Below are positions 8,868-17,139 of a stretch of DNA of 64,000 bases, one piece after another. Every line of letters begins with the position of its first letter. Position 1 is the first letter of the stretch. Origin of the DNA: CBFDBF01 sp050287965 (lineage in GTDB: Bacteria; Pseudomonadota; Gammaproteobacteria; Chromatiales; Chromatiaceae); NCBI GenBank assembly GCA_050287965.1, contig JBNKCX010000015.1, positions 1-64,000 on the forward strand, read 5' to 3'. The notes under the pieces were generated by a model. It searched no databases, was not told where the DNA came from, and was given only the letters and a program-made list of their open reading frames with translations. The position numbers were made by a program, and so were the translations under genes.

Positions 8868-9050
8868 GATGTTCCTCCCAGAATCGTCAAATAATTGACT
8901 AATAACCGGTATTCGGCGTTTGTTAATTATAGTCAGCAAAAGCCGGGCCAACAAAAAGGATAACAACGCCTTTGCTGCGGAAAATGGGTGGTTTATTGCC
9001 CCAGGGCTTCTAAACAAGGGGCTTCAGGACACGATTGGGGAGCAGTGGGG

Positions 9051-10382
9051 TTATCTGCCGGCCTCCGTCCGATCCGAGGTCGGTTGAAGAGCCAGCGATT
9101 GGGGGAATATGCAACTAAAGGTGCTGCCGGTTTTCGGTGTGCTATGGATTTCCAGCCTTCCGTCATACCGTTGTACGATCTGCTTTACGATAGCCAGTCC
9201 CAGGCCGGTACCGCCGGTCTCTCTGGAGCGGGCCTTGTCAACCCGAAAGAAACGCTCCGTCAGCCGTGGGATGTAGCGCTCTTCAATACCTGCACCATTG
9301 TCCTGTACGCTGAACTGCGGGCCTTGCGCCTGTCGCTGCCAGCGTATCCAGATATCGGTCCCTTCGGGGGTGTGCTGGATAGCGTTGTAAAGCAGGTTGC
9401 TGAAGATGCTCTGTAACTCCTCATGGGCCCCCCTGAGCCACAAGTCCTGATCTATTTCGGTGTGAACGGAGTGGCCGGAATCGGTCGCCATGCCGGCGAC
9501 GTCATCGCATATCTCCCGTAAAAGGCGCGGGACGTTGATCGGTTGTCTGTCCGGATTTGAGGGGTCGGTTTCCAGACGCGACAGGATGAGAAGATCGTTG
9601 ACAATATTCCGCATACGCAGGGTCTGCTGCTGCATCAGTTCCAGGGGACGGCGCCACGATTCGGGTGTCTCGTTGTCCTCAGCCAACGCTTCCAGATACC
9701 CGAATATGACGGTAAGCGGGGTTCGGAATTCATGTGAAGCGTTCGCAACAAAGTCCCGCCGGGTCCGGTCAAGGTTGGCCAGCCGGGTTATATCGGTCAA
9801 CACGATGAGCCGTTGGTGTTTTCTTTTGCCGAAAGGCGTGACCAGCATGGAAAGGATGACGGAGTTGTTATTTGTCGGAGTGAATTCGAGGGGATGGGAA
9901 AAATCCCCCCGCCTCAGATAACCGGTTACCTCGGGGGCCGACAGGAGATCGGTTAAATCCCTGCCGCGTGCCTCGGGCCAGCCGATCCCGAGCAGACGCG
10001 ATGCTGCAGGATTAAACCATTCGATCCGGTTGGAGCGCTCCACCAACAATGTCGCGTTGGGGAAGGCCAGGCTTGCTCCGCGGAAGCGTTTGAAAAAACG
10101 CGATACCTTTTTCTTTTGCCGTCGCCTGCTTTGATCCAGTGCGTTCAGCCTGAGCCACAGTTCCCGCCACAAGCCGGAAGGGAATATATCGACGGAGCCG
10201 GCGGACCTGGTATTCAGTTTGTTCATCAAACGGAAGGCATGGAAACCATGCCATCCCATGAGCAGTGCGAGACACAGGGTAAGACAGACCCATATCTGAC
10301 TCAGCGCAAGCCCGAGAAGCAGCGCTATAACCATAACCGATAACAGGCGGATGGATTCCGTTATCCAGGGGGAATATTTCAT
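9051..10382 (-). CDS. phoR: Phosphate-regulon sensor histidine kinase PhoR
   Basis: PhoR phosphorylates PhoB when phosphate is scarce. The 443-residue protein has two close N-terminal membrane segments (about residues 11-45) with almost no periplasmic loop, as in PhoR generally. A PAS domain follows (about 105-200), then the DHp helix with His217 in NASHEFRTPL and the ATPase domain (N box NLLYNAIQHTP, G boxes DNGAGI and GGTGLGL). Its ATG overlaps the phoB stop by four bases. It ends the pst-pho unit that starts at pstS. Confidence 0.94.
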   Translation of the reverse strand: MKYSPWITESIRLLSVMVIALLLGLALSQIWVCLTLCLALLMGWHGFHAFRLMNKLNTRSAGSVDIFPSGLWRELWLRLNALDQSRRRQKKKVSRFFKRFRGASLAFPNATLLVERSNRIEWFNPAASRLLGIGWPEARGRDLTDLLSAPEVTGYLRRGDFSHPLEFTPTNNNSVILSMLVTPFGKRKHQRLIVLTDITRLANLDRTRRDFVANASHEFRTPLTVIFGYLEALAEDNETPESWRRPLELMQQQTLRMRNIVNDLLILSRLETDPSNPDRQPINVPRLLREICDDVAGMATDSGHSVHTEIDQDLWLRGAHEELQSIFSNLLYNAIQHTPEGTDIWIRWQRQAQGPQFSVQDNGAGIEERYIPRLTERFFRVDKARSRETGGTGLGLAIVKQIVQRYDGRLEIHSTPKTGSTFSCIFPQSLALQPTSDRTEAGR

Positions 10383-11071
10383 TGGGCTTTTGCGGTGAAC
10401 CGGTAGCCGGTTCCACGCACCGTCTGAATCAGGTGGTCATGCCCGGTTGCCGCAAGCGCCTTGCGAAGACGTCTTATATGGACATCCACTGTCCTGTCTT
10501 CGATCACGGTGCTGGTGCCCCAGACGCTGTCGATTATCTGTTGACGATTGAATACTCTCTCCGGGTTTGCCATAAAAAAATGCAGAAGGCGGAACTCCGT
10601 GGGACCAAGCTGTAACAGGGTGGAAGCGGCATGAACCTCATGGGTGTTGGGGTCCATACGAAGACCCGAAAATTCCACCTGCTCCTCGATCTGCCCGGAA
10701 GAGGTGCGACGCAATACCGCCCTGATTCTGGCGACCAGCTCCTTCGAGGAGAAGGGTTTGGTGACGTAGTCGTCGGCGCCCGCGTTGAATCCGGTAATCT
10801 TGTCATGTTCCTCGCCACGGGCGGTGAGCAGGATAATGGGGATATCCCGGGTGTAGTGGCTGTTACGTAACTCTTTTGCGAATTCAATACCGGACTTGCC
10901 GGGCATCATCCAATCGAGCAGTATCAGATCCGGGCGCTGTTCCCGGATGGCGTCCGCCGCCTCATCAGCATCGGCGGCGCCACGGCAACTGTATCCGAAG
11001 CGACCAAGCTGAAAACTGACCATCTCCAGGATGGCGGGTTCATCATCGACGATTAACAGTTTGGCGCGCAT
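10379..11071 (-). CDS. phoB: Phosphate-regulon response regulator PhoB
   Basis: PhoB is the OmpR-type regulator that binds Pho boxes. The 230-residue protein has an N-terminal receiver domain (acidic pair Asp9-Asp10, phospho-acceptor Asp53 in LLDWMMPGKSG, Lys in YVTKPF). The C-terminal winged-helix domain includes LQLGPTEFRLLHFFM, RVFNRQQIIDSVWG and DRTVDVHIRRLRKAL, all standard PhoB segments. It lies downstream of pstB1, separated by repeat copy B, and is coupled to phoR. A Pho box upstream of pstS suggests autoregulation by read-through. Confidence 0.95.
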   Translation of the reverse strand: MRAKLLIVDDEPAILEMVSFQLGRFGYSCRGAADADEAADAIREQRPDLILLDWMMPGKSGIEFAKELRNSHYTRDIPIILLTARGEEHDKITGFNAGADDYVTKPFSSKELVARIRAVLRRTSSGQIEEQVEFSGLRMDPNTHEVHAASTLLQLGPTEFRLLHFFMANPERVFNRQQIIDSVWGTSTVIEDRTVDVHIRRLRKALAATGHDHLIQTVRGTGYRFTAKAQ

Positions 11072-11085
11072 GAATGTTTTGCCGC

Positions 11086-11217
11086 AGAGGCACAGAGTTC
11101 ATAGAGGATAAAATATCTTTTTAGCATAACTTCGGGGGAAGGTTGCAAAAAGGTATTGAAAGACCTGGCCGGCCTGTTGTGGTTCTTTGCGAGCTCTGCG
11201 CCTCCATGGCAACAAAC
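11086..11217. repeat. Dispersed inverted-repeat element, copy B (phoB-pstB1 junction)
   Basis: The left end GTTTTGCCGCAGAGGCACAG faces GCTCTGCGCCTCCATGGCAA CAAAC at the right; the arms are imperfect inverted repeats about 25 bases long. The element fills the gap between phoB and pstB1, and its right arm ends just before the pstB1 stop. Confidence 0.75.
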
Positions 11218-11218
11218 G

Positions 11219-11998
11219 CTAGCCATATCTGCCTTCTATATAGTCAGCCGTTTCTTTTTTCTGCGGCGTGACGAACATCTCTTCCGTGGCACGGTGCTCC
11301 ATCACCCTTCCCATCAGCATGAAGATACACTCCTCGCTCGCGCGACGTGCCTGCGCCATATTGTGGGTAACGATAAGAATGGTGTATTTCCCGCGCAGCT
11401 CCCATATCAGCTCCTCCACCGCCTCGGTGCCTTTGGGGTCCAGGGCGGAACAGGGCTCGTCCATCAGCAGCAGGTGCGGTTTCACCGGCAGCAGCCTGGC
11501 GATACAGAGTTTCTGTTGCTCTTCGAGGGAAAGTTCTGTTGCTCTGGTATCCAGGCGGTCTTTCACTTTATCCCATAGCAGCACCTGCTGCAGCGCATCT
11601 TCCAGAATTTCCTGTTTTTCTGCCTTGGTAAACCGCTTACCCCTGTTGTGCAGTTCATGGCCGAACAGTACGTTTTCACGGACCGATATGGGTAGGGGAT
11701 TGGGTCGCTGAAAGACCATTCCTATCTGTTTGCGCACCTGAACCAGTTCCACATCGGGGGCATAGATGTCGCTGCCGAAGACTTCGATACTGCCGTCGAT
11801 ACGCACGTAACCGAGACGCTCATTGATGCGGTTGACACTGCGCAGAAATGTGGATTTGCCGCAGCCGGAAGGACCGATAAGGGAGGTGATCCTGCCCTCG
11901 CGAATATTCAGGTCAATTTCGTAGAGGGCCTGAAAAGTGCCGTACCAGAGATTCAGTTTTCTGGTCTGGATGGCGTACGTCTGATTTTTCTCGCTCAT
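11219..11998 (-). CDS. pstB: Phosphate ABC transporter ATPase with altered signature motif (PstB paralogue 1)
   Basis: A 259-residue PstB-family ATPase for high-affinity phosphate import at the inner membrane. Intact: Walker A GPSGCGKST (42-50), Q-loop Gln97, Walker B LLLMDE (Asp180, Glu181), D-loop SALD (184-187), switch His212 in VTHNM. Altered: the ABC signature reads LSLEE (156-160) where PstB normally has LSGGQ. The rest of the helix (QQKLCIARLL) is retained, so this is not a sequencing shift. A second PstB with the reverse pattern of losses lies directly upstream in the operon. Acting as a heterodimer with it is inferred. Confidence 0.92.
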   Translation of the reverse strand: MSEKNQTYAIQTRKLNLWYGTFQALYEIDLNIREGRITSLIGPSGCGKSTFLRSVNRINERLGYVRIDGSIEVFGSDIYAPDVELVQVRKQIGMVFQRPNPLPISVRENVLFGHELHNRGKRFTKAEKQEILEDALQQVLLWDKVKDRLDTRATELSLEEQQKLCIARLLPVKPHLLLMDEPCSALDPKGTEAVEELIWELRGKYTILIVTHNMAQARRASEECIFMLMGRVMEHRATEEMFVTPQKKETADYIEGRYG

Positions 11999-12019
11999 TG
12001 CTGATCCGTTATGGGATTG

Positions 12020-12113
12020 TTACCACGGAGGGCACAGAGTACACGGAGATACAAGAGGTTCCCTGTTTCCTTGGGCAGCGGTCACTCCGTGATCTCCGTG
12101 TCCTCCGTGTTGG
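12020..12113. repeat. Dispersed inverted-repeat element, copy C (pstB1-pstB2 junction)
   Basis: CCACGGAGGGCACAGAGTAC at the left faces CTCCGTGATCTCCGTGTCCT at the right. The arms are built from CACGGAG words, as in copy A. The element occupies nearly the whole gap between the two pstB genes. Confidence 0.75.
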
Positions 12114-12126
12114 AAATATTGGTGAA

Positions 12127-12930
12127 TTACCCAAATCTCCCCTCCACGTAATCCCGGGTGCGTTGATCCCGTACCTCGCCGGTAAATAGCTCCTCGGTAT
12201 CTGTGATCTCCACGCACTCGCCTTCCAGAAAAAATGCGGTGCGGTCCGCCAGACGCCGCGCCTGCTGTACCAGGTTGGTAACCAGGATAATGGTCATATC
12301 GTTACGCAGTGTTTTGAGCACGTCCTCGATTCGCATGGTGGTGACCGGATCGACGGCGATGGAAAACTCATCCAGCATAAGTACCTCCGGTTCCTGCGAG
12401 AGGGCGCGAGCGATGGTTAACCGCTGTTGCTGACCGCCGGACAGCAGGCTGCCCAGTGAGTCGAGCCGGTCCTTCACCTCATCCCATAGTGCCGCCCGTG
12501 CCAGACAGCGTTCCACGATTCGGTCCAGTTCCGCCTTGTCGGCGATACCGGCCAGGCGTGGAGCCAGAGCTACATTTTCATAGATGGTGAGGGGCAGGCC
12601 CACCGGCAGGGGGAATACCACCCCGATGCGGCGACGCAGGGCATAGACGTTACGCAGCTTATGGATATCATGATCGTTGAAGGTGATATCCCCCTGTATC
12701 CGCATATCGCTGTCGAACAGGTCCATACGATTAAGGGATTTGAGAAACGATGTTTTGCCCGCGTTGGCCGGTCCGATGATGCCGAAGATCTCATTTTCCC
12801 TGATGTCCAGGTTCACGTCGGAGAGCGCGCGGTGGGTGCCGTAATGGATGGTCAGCCCGCGGACCCCGATCTTTACCGGAGAATCCGCCTGACCGGCTGT
12901 AACGGTTGCGGCTGTCGGGTTGTTTACCAT
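12127..12930 (-). CDS. pstB: Phosphate ABC transporter ATPase lacking Q-loop Gln and switch His (PstB paralogue 2)
   Basis: A 267-residue PstB-family protein. Intact: Walker A GPANAGKT (53-60), signature LSGGQ (163-167), Walker B LMLDE (Asp187, Glu188). Altered: the Q-loop position is Pro107 (VVFPLPVGLP instead of VFQ), the D-loop reads SIAVD rather than SALD, and the H-loop reads VTNLV with Asn219 in place of the switch His. These losses are known to cripple ATP hydrolysis at a site formed by this subunit's Walker A. The N-terminus has about 20 extra residues. The start overlaps the pstA stop by seven bases. Confidence 0.92.
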   Translation of the reverse strand: MVNNPTAATVTAGQADSPVKIGVRGLTIHYGTHRALSDVNLDIRENEIFGIIGPANAGKTSFLKSLNRMDLFDSDMRIQGDITFNDHDIHKLRNVYALRRRIGVVFPLPVGLPLTIYENVALAPRLAGIADKAELDRIVERCLARAALWDEVKDRLDSLGSLLSGGQQQRLTIARALSQEPEVLMLDEFSIAVDPVTTMRIEDVLKTLRNDMTIILVTNLVQQARRLADRTAFFLEGECVEITDTEELFTGEVRDQRTRDYVEGRFG

Positions 12931-13793
12931 TTCTTTTTGCCCCGCAGATGCATCCGGAAAGCGATGGATAGGCTGTTCATCAATAGCACCAGGGCGATGA
13001 GCACCAGGGCGACACCATAGGGGAGATGTTCCGGAACCCCGGGAACCTGGGTGGAGACCACGAACAGATGCAGGGAAAGGGCCATGGTCTGGTCGAAAAC
13101 CCCCTGCGGTAGCATGGGAAGAAAAAACGCCGCGCCGGTAAACATGATGGGTGCCGTTTCACCGGTGGTACGCGACACCTCCAGGATGACACCGGTCAGG
13201 ATGCCGCTGACGGCATTGGGGAGCACCACCCGCCGTATGGTCTGCCAGCGGGTGGCGCCCATGTTCCAGCATGCTTCACGGAACGCCTGTGGAACCGCCT
13301 GCAGGGACTCCTTGGTGGCCACGATCACCACCGGCAGGGTCATTATTGCCAGGGTCAGGCTGGCGGCCAGGATGCTGGTGCCGAATTCGAAAAATATGAC
13401 GAACGCGCCCACCCCGAACAGGGCATGAACGATGGAGGGGACCCCGGCCAGATTGATAATGGCGAGGTTAATCATCCGGGTAAACCAGTTATCAGGGGCG
13501 TATTCGCTCAGGTAGATGGCGGCGGCCACGCCCAGGGGTACGGATGCCAGCAGTGCCACCGAAACCAGCCAGACGGTACCCAGCAGCGCCGGGAAGATGC
13601 CCCCCGCCGTCATGCCGTCGGTGGGTTTGGTGAACAGGAAATCGATGGAGAGAGCGGGGCCGCCCTTATAGATGAGCGTGGCCAGGATGATCACCACCGG
13701 TGTTATGAGCAGCAGGGTCATGAGCAGGAACAGGATGCGGAACAGCTTCTCCACCCGCCGGTTTCTGATATTCAGTTCTGTCGAGGCAAACAT
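12924..13793 (-). CDS. pstA: Phosphate ABC transporter permease PstA
   Basis: The 289-residue inner-membrane permease has six predicted segments: a first helix near residues 17-42, then five from about 70 on. The cytoplasmic coupling loop is clear, EACWNMGATRWQTIRRVVLP, the EAA motif that docks on PstB. The segment TTGETAPIMFTG is typical of PstA. It lies between pstC and pstB2 and overlaps the latter by seven bases, so PstA and PstB2 are translationally coupled. PstB1 lies further downstream. Confidence 0.94.
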   Translation of the reverse strand: MFASTELNIRNRRVEKLFRILFLLMTLLLITPVVIILATLIYKGGPALSIDFLFTKPTDGMTAGGIFPALLGTVWLVSVALLASVPLGVAAAIYLSEYAPDNWFTRMINLAIINLAGVPSIVHALFGVGAFVIFFEFGTSILAASLTLAIMTLPVVIVATKESLQAVPQAFREACWNMGATRWQTIRRVVLPNAVSGILTGVILEVSRTTGETAPIMFTGAAFFLPMLPQGVFDQTMALSLHLFVVSTQVPGVPEHLPYGVALVLIALVLLMNSLSIAFRMHLRGKKKW

Positions 13794-13821
13794 GGTGTTA
13801 CTCGTGCTTAAGAGCCTGTGT

Positions 13822-13918
13822 AATCAAACGTGGAGAACGCAAAGGTATAATTGCAATACAGACAATAAATTCTATTCTCTGCGCCTCTGCGTCTTGGCGT
13901 ACTCTGCGTTAATTTCTC
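13822..13918. repeat. Dispersed inverted-repeat element, copy D (pstA-pstC junction)
   Basis: The right arm CTCTGCGCCTCTGCGTCTTG GCGTACTCTGCGTTAAT is a good example of the family's tandem words. The left arm, AAACGTGGAGAACGCAAAG, is shorter and more degenerate. The element lies in the gap between pstC and pstA. Confidence 0.7.
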
Positions 13919-13958
13919 GATGCTGGAAAAGGGTTCTTTAAGTGGTTTCATGACACTT

Positions 13959-14891
13959 TTAACCTTTCCGGATACCGCGCACGATGAGATCGGCGGTAAG
14001 GTTGATCACGAAGGTGATTACGAACAGGAAGATCCCGATAGTAAACAACGCGCCGTAGTGATCGGATCCAACCGCCGTTTCACCGAGCTCGGCGGCGATG
14101 GTGGCGGTCAATGCCCGCACCGAGTCGAAAACGCTGGTGGGAAGGTTTACCGAGTGGCCGGTGGCCATGAGCACCGCCATGGTTTCACCGAATCCGCGTC
14201 CCACACCGAGCAATACCGCTCCCAGCAGACCGTTCTTGGCCGCCGGGAAGACCACCTTGAAGATCACCTGCCAGCGGGTCGCGCCCATGGCCTCCGCCGC
14301 TTCCCGGTAGCGATCGGGAACCGCCTTCAGGGCGTCCTCGGCGATGGAGGTCATGATCGGTGCCGCCATCAGTCCCAGGATGATGCCGGCGTTGAGGACA
14401 TTGAGCCCGACCGGGACATCAAAGACCCGGATGATCAACGGATTCATAATGGAAAGGCCGATAAACCCCCATACCACCGAGGGTATGGCTGCCAGCAGTT
14501 CCACCAGTACCTTCAGATATTCGCGTGCCTTGCCCTTGGCGAATTCACCGATATATATAGCTGCGCCGAGGGAGAAGGGGATGGCGATAAGCATGGCGAG
14601 GCCGGTAACGCTGGCGGTGCCGGCGATGAGAGCGAGAATACCGTACTCAGGTGCATCTTCATCGCTGGGTTCCCAGTATTGGGAAGTGAAGAATTCACCG
14701 AGGTCCAGGCTTTCGAGTGCAAATCCCATACCTTCCTTGGTGATGAATACAAAAATACCGATGATGAAGATGATGGCGGAGATACCGCCGATGAAGACAA
14801 GGAGTTGCACTAACCTGTCTATAAACCAGTCCAGGTCCCGCCGGTCAAAGTCATGTTTTCCGGGGGAGCGCCCCAGGGACTGATCTGCCAT
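13959..14891 (-). CDS. pstC: Phosphate ABC transporter permease PstC
   Basis: The 310-residue inner-membrane protein pairs with PstA to form the phosphate channel. The first helix is at about residues 27-52, followed by a periplasmic stretch (SQYWEPSDEDAPEYGI) and five further helices. The EAA loop reads EAAEAMGATRWQVIFKVVFP. GRGFGETMAVLMATGHS matches the PstC signature. The ATG lies one base after the phoU stop, so translation is coupled. Confidence 0.94.
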   Translation of the reverse strand: MADQSLGRSPGKHDFDRRDLDWFIDRLVQLLVFIGGISAIIFIIGIFVFITKEGMGFALESLDLGEFFTSQYWEPSDEDAPEYGILALIAGTASVTGLAMLIAIPFSLGAAIYIGEFAKGKAREYLKVLVELLAAIPSVVWGFIGLSIMNPLIIRVFDVPVGLNVLNAGIILGLMAAPIMTSIAEDALKAVPDRYREAAEAMGATRWQVIFKVVFPAAKNGLLGAVLLGVGRGFGETMAVLMATGHSVNLPTSVFDSVRALTATIAAELGETAVGSDHYGALFTIGIFLFVITFVINLTADLIVRGIRKG

Positions 14892-14892
14892 T

Positions 14893-15978
14893 TCAGTCCG
14901 CCCCTTCTCCGCGCAGAAGCTCCATCAGTTCCTTAATCTGGTAGGAAAGTTCCCGATAGATTTCCTCGTAACGTTCGTTTGTGTCCTGTTCTCCAAGGTC
15001 ATGGGGCGGGCGACCTACATCCCACTCCATGTAGGTGGTATGAAACGGTATGGAGGAAATATAGGACTGTGCCGGTCCCTGCAGGCTGACGATCACGTGG
15101 AAATTGGCCAGTTCCTGCGGGGTCAGCTCCAGGGAGATGGGGGTGCGGGCGGAGAGATCGAGTCCGTAGCGGTCGAGAAACCGGGCCATTTCCCGGTCAA
15201 TCGATACGGCCGGTTCTTTTCCCGCACTGCGGTAGTAGCCGCTCTTCGGGTAGTTCTTCCTGGCGATCGCCTCCGCCATCTGGCTCAGGGAGGCGTTCTC
15301 CTCATCCACAAACAGGACGTTATAGACCTTTTTCGCCTTGGTCTCTCCGGTCAGGGCAAAGACCGTCTCCTCGCATATGTTTTTCGCCTGATCCGCAACC
15401 CGTTTCAGCTGCGAGAGCACCACGGAGATAGCGAACATCTCTTTGTTATTGCGGGTAAATTCGCCGCTCATGAGACTGGTGTAGATCCCGTCCAGCACAT
15501 ATTGCAGATTTGCCGGCATCTGCATGGTGGCCCGGGCCATATCAACGTTTTCGTCGTAAAAGGCCGTAAGAGCCTGGTGCAGGATCTGTTTTGCCTCGTT
15601 GGCTATGGATTCCACCTCATGGGCCATAAGACCTTCCAGCGGACCATCCATCTGCAGTGCTTCGCGGCTGATGGTTACGGCGTAATCGCCTATCCGCTCC
15701 AGCTCGATATTGATCCGGATTATTGAGGAAATACGCCGTAAATGACCGGCGCTCGGCAGATGCCGGGCGATGAAGCCGTGACACAAACGATCGATCTCCC
15801 GCATCTGGCGGTTTATGGGGTAGTCCGCAAGAACGGTATCATTCGCCAGCTTATAGTTTTCCGTCAGCAGGGCGTGGACGGCATTGTTAAGGGCCTTTTC
15901 CACCCGGTCACCCATGACGCGGATCTGCTCCCGGATATACTCCATGTCGTCCTGCAGGCGTTTTTCGTATAGTGCCAT
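14893..15978 (-). CDS. phoU: PhoU fused to an inactive-looking LMW protein tyrosine phosphatase domain
   Basis: The 361-residue protein is far longer than normal PhoU (about 220-240). Residues 1-215 form two PhoU three-helix bundles with metal-site motifs IELERIGDYAV (91-101) and LKRVADQAKNICE (191-203). Residues 216-361 resemble a low-molecular-weight protein tyrosine phosphatase: VYNVLFV strand, then a P-loop, then SQMAEA. The P-loop reads D225-E-E-N-A-S-L231-S where active enzymes have C-x5-R-S, so the nucleophile Cys and the phosphate-binding Arg are both gone. Later strands and WDVGRPP fit the fold. PhoU inhibits PhoR signalling; the extra domain may bind a partner. Upstream of pstC in the operon. 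Confidence 0.88.
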   Translation of the reverse strand: MALYEKRLQDDMEYIREQIRVMGDRVEKALNNAVHALLTENYKLANDTVLADYPINRQMREIDRLCHGFIARHLPSAGHLRRISSIIRINIELERIGDYAVTISREALQMDGPLEGLMAHEVESIANEAKQILHQALTAFYDENVDMARATMQMPANLQYVLDGIYTSLMSGEFTRNNKEMFAISVVLSQLKRVADQAKNICEETVFALTGETKAKKVYNVLFVDEENASLSQMAEAIARKNYPKSGYYRSAGKEPAVSIDREMARFLDRYGLDLSARTPISLELTPQELANFHVIVSLQGPAQSYISSIPFHTTYMEWDVGRPPHDLGEQDTNERYEEIYRELSYQIKELMELLRGEGAD

Positions 15979-16107
15979 GGAAGTGGATCCCCTATCTAAA
16001 GTTGCTGATATTCAGGCTGTTTGTGAAACGAACTTCTCTATTATTCTGCCACAAGGACCGCGGGCCGGGGATGCCGGATTCTGTCCCCCGGCCCTGACGG
16101 ATCGACC

Positions 16108-16980
16108 CTATTTGCAGGTGACCCCCCGTATCGGGGCATATCCTTTACCCAAGATAATGCACTGGCCCTGATCGCTCATGATCCAGTCCATGTAGGCCTT
16201 GATATCGCCCTCGGGCTTGCCGTTGGTGTACATGAAAAGGGGACGGGCAATAGGGTAGCTTCCGTCGCTGGCGGTGGTTACGCTCGGAGTGACGCAGGGA
16301 TTACCGTCCTTGGAGACGCAGACCATCTTGACATGGTCGGTAGCGTAGGCCAGCCCGCTGTATCCTATGGCGCAGGGCGTTTTTTCCACCAGGTCGACCA
16401 CGTCCTTTGACCCGTGCATATCGAGGGTGCCCTGACGGTATTTGCCCTTTTTACCGAGAATCGCTTCTTTAAAGTAGGCGTAGGTTCCGGAGTTGTTTTG
16501 ACGGCTGACCACGACGATTTCCCCGTTTTTGCAGCCAGGGACCGTAATGCCGAGATCCGACCAGTTTCTCGCCTTGCCCTGGCGACCGAAAATATCCGCG
16601 AGTTGCGCCTCTGACAGGGTAGCGGCGGGATTATCCTGGTGAATGTACACGGCCAGGGCATCGTAACCCACTACGTGTTCAACAGGATCCTGTCCGTGGC
16701 TCTTGGCTAGGTCCACTTCTTTGGTCTTCATCTTGCGGCTGGCATTGGCGATATCCACCGTTCCATTGATCATGGCCGCAATGCCTGTTCCCGAACCACC
16801 CCCTGAGACGGCGACAGCGACATCGGGATTCACTTTCTGGTAGGCTTCTGCCCAGGCCTGGGCTACATTGACCAGGGTATCAGACCCCTTGTTCTGGATT
16901 ACCGTAGCGGCTGTTCCGAGAGTCGGAAGCAAAGCGGCGGAAAGTGTTAATGTGACGGCGATAGCCATTTTTTTAGGCAT
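16108..16980 (-). CDS. pstS: Periplasmic phosphate-binding protein PstS
   Basis: The 290-residue substrate-binding protein has a cleavable signal peptide, MPKKMAIAVTLTLSAALLPT then LGTAA. The mature protein begins TVIQNKGSDTL, where KGSDTL is the phosphate-binding segment, followed by VSGGGSGTGIAAM and RQNNSGTYAYF. Two Cys pairs near the C-terminus could form disulfides. It is the first gene of the minus-strand unit and lies directly behind a Pho box. AGGAGG-type spacing (CAGGAGGAAAAC) precedes the ATG. Confidence 0.95.
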   Translation of the reverse strand: MPKKMAIAVTLTLSAALLPTLGTAATVIQNKGSDTLVNVAQAWAEAYQKVNPDVAVAVSGGGSGTGIAAMINGTVDIANASRKMKTKEVDLAKSHGQDPVEHVVGYDALAVYIHQDNPAATLSEAQLADIFGRQGKARNWSDLGITVPGCKNGEIVVVSRQNNSGTYAYFKEAILGKKGKYRQGTLDMHGSKDVVDLVEKTPCAIGYSGLAYATDHVKMVCVSKDGNPCVTPSVTTASDGSYPIARPLFMYTNGKPEGDIKAYMDWIMSDQGQCIILGKGYAPIRGVTCK

Positions 16981-17031
16981 GTTTTCCTCCTGGTAAGGTC
17001 TTTTCGTCTGTGTTCATTTGAGTCGCAGGGA

Positions 17032-17065
17032 AGATTACGGAGTAATTGTGACACTTTCATGACAA
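17032..17065 (-). promoter_or_regulatory. Pho box and -10 element of pstS
   Basis: On the minus strand, TTGTCATGAAAGTGTCAC (17065-17048) matches the PhoB box consensus of two 7-base TGTCA-type half sites separated by four bases. TAATCT at 17037-17032 lies 10 bases further on and suits a PhoB-activated promoter where the box replaces the -35. The box also lies about 75 bases upstream of the divergent kinase-like gene. Confidence 0.88.
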
Positions 17066-17139
17066 TTGCCGCGATCATCGTAATTAGTAAAAATATCTAC
17101 TATATTCAATAAGATATAAACATATTCAACGGTATTTTT

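Noticed and set aside
13920..14813. 297-codon plus-strand frame antisense to pstC
   Set aside because: It is the shadow of a GC-rich, clearly functional pstC; its translation has no recognisable domain.
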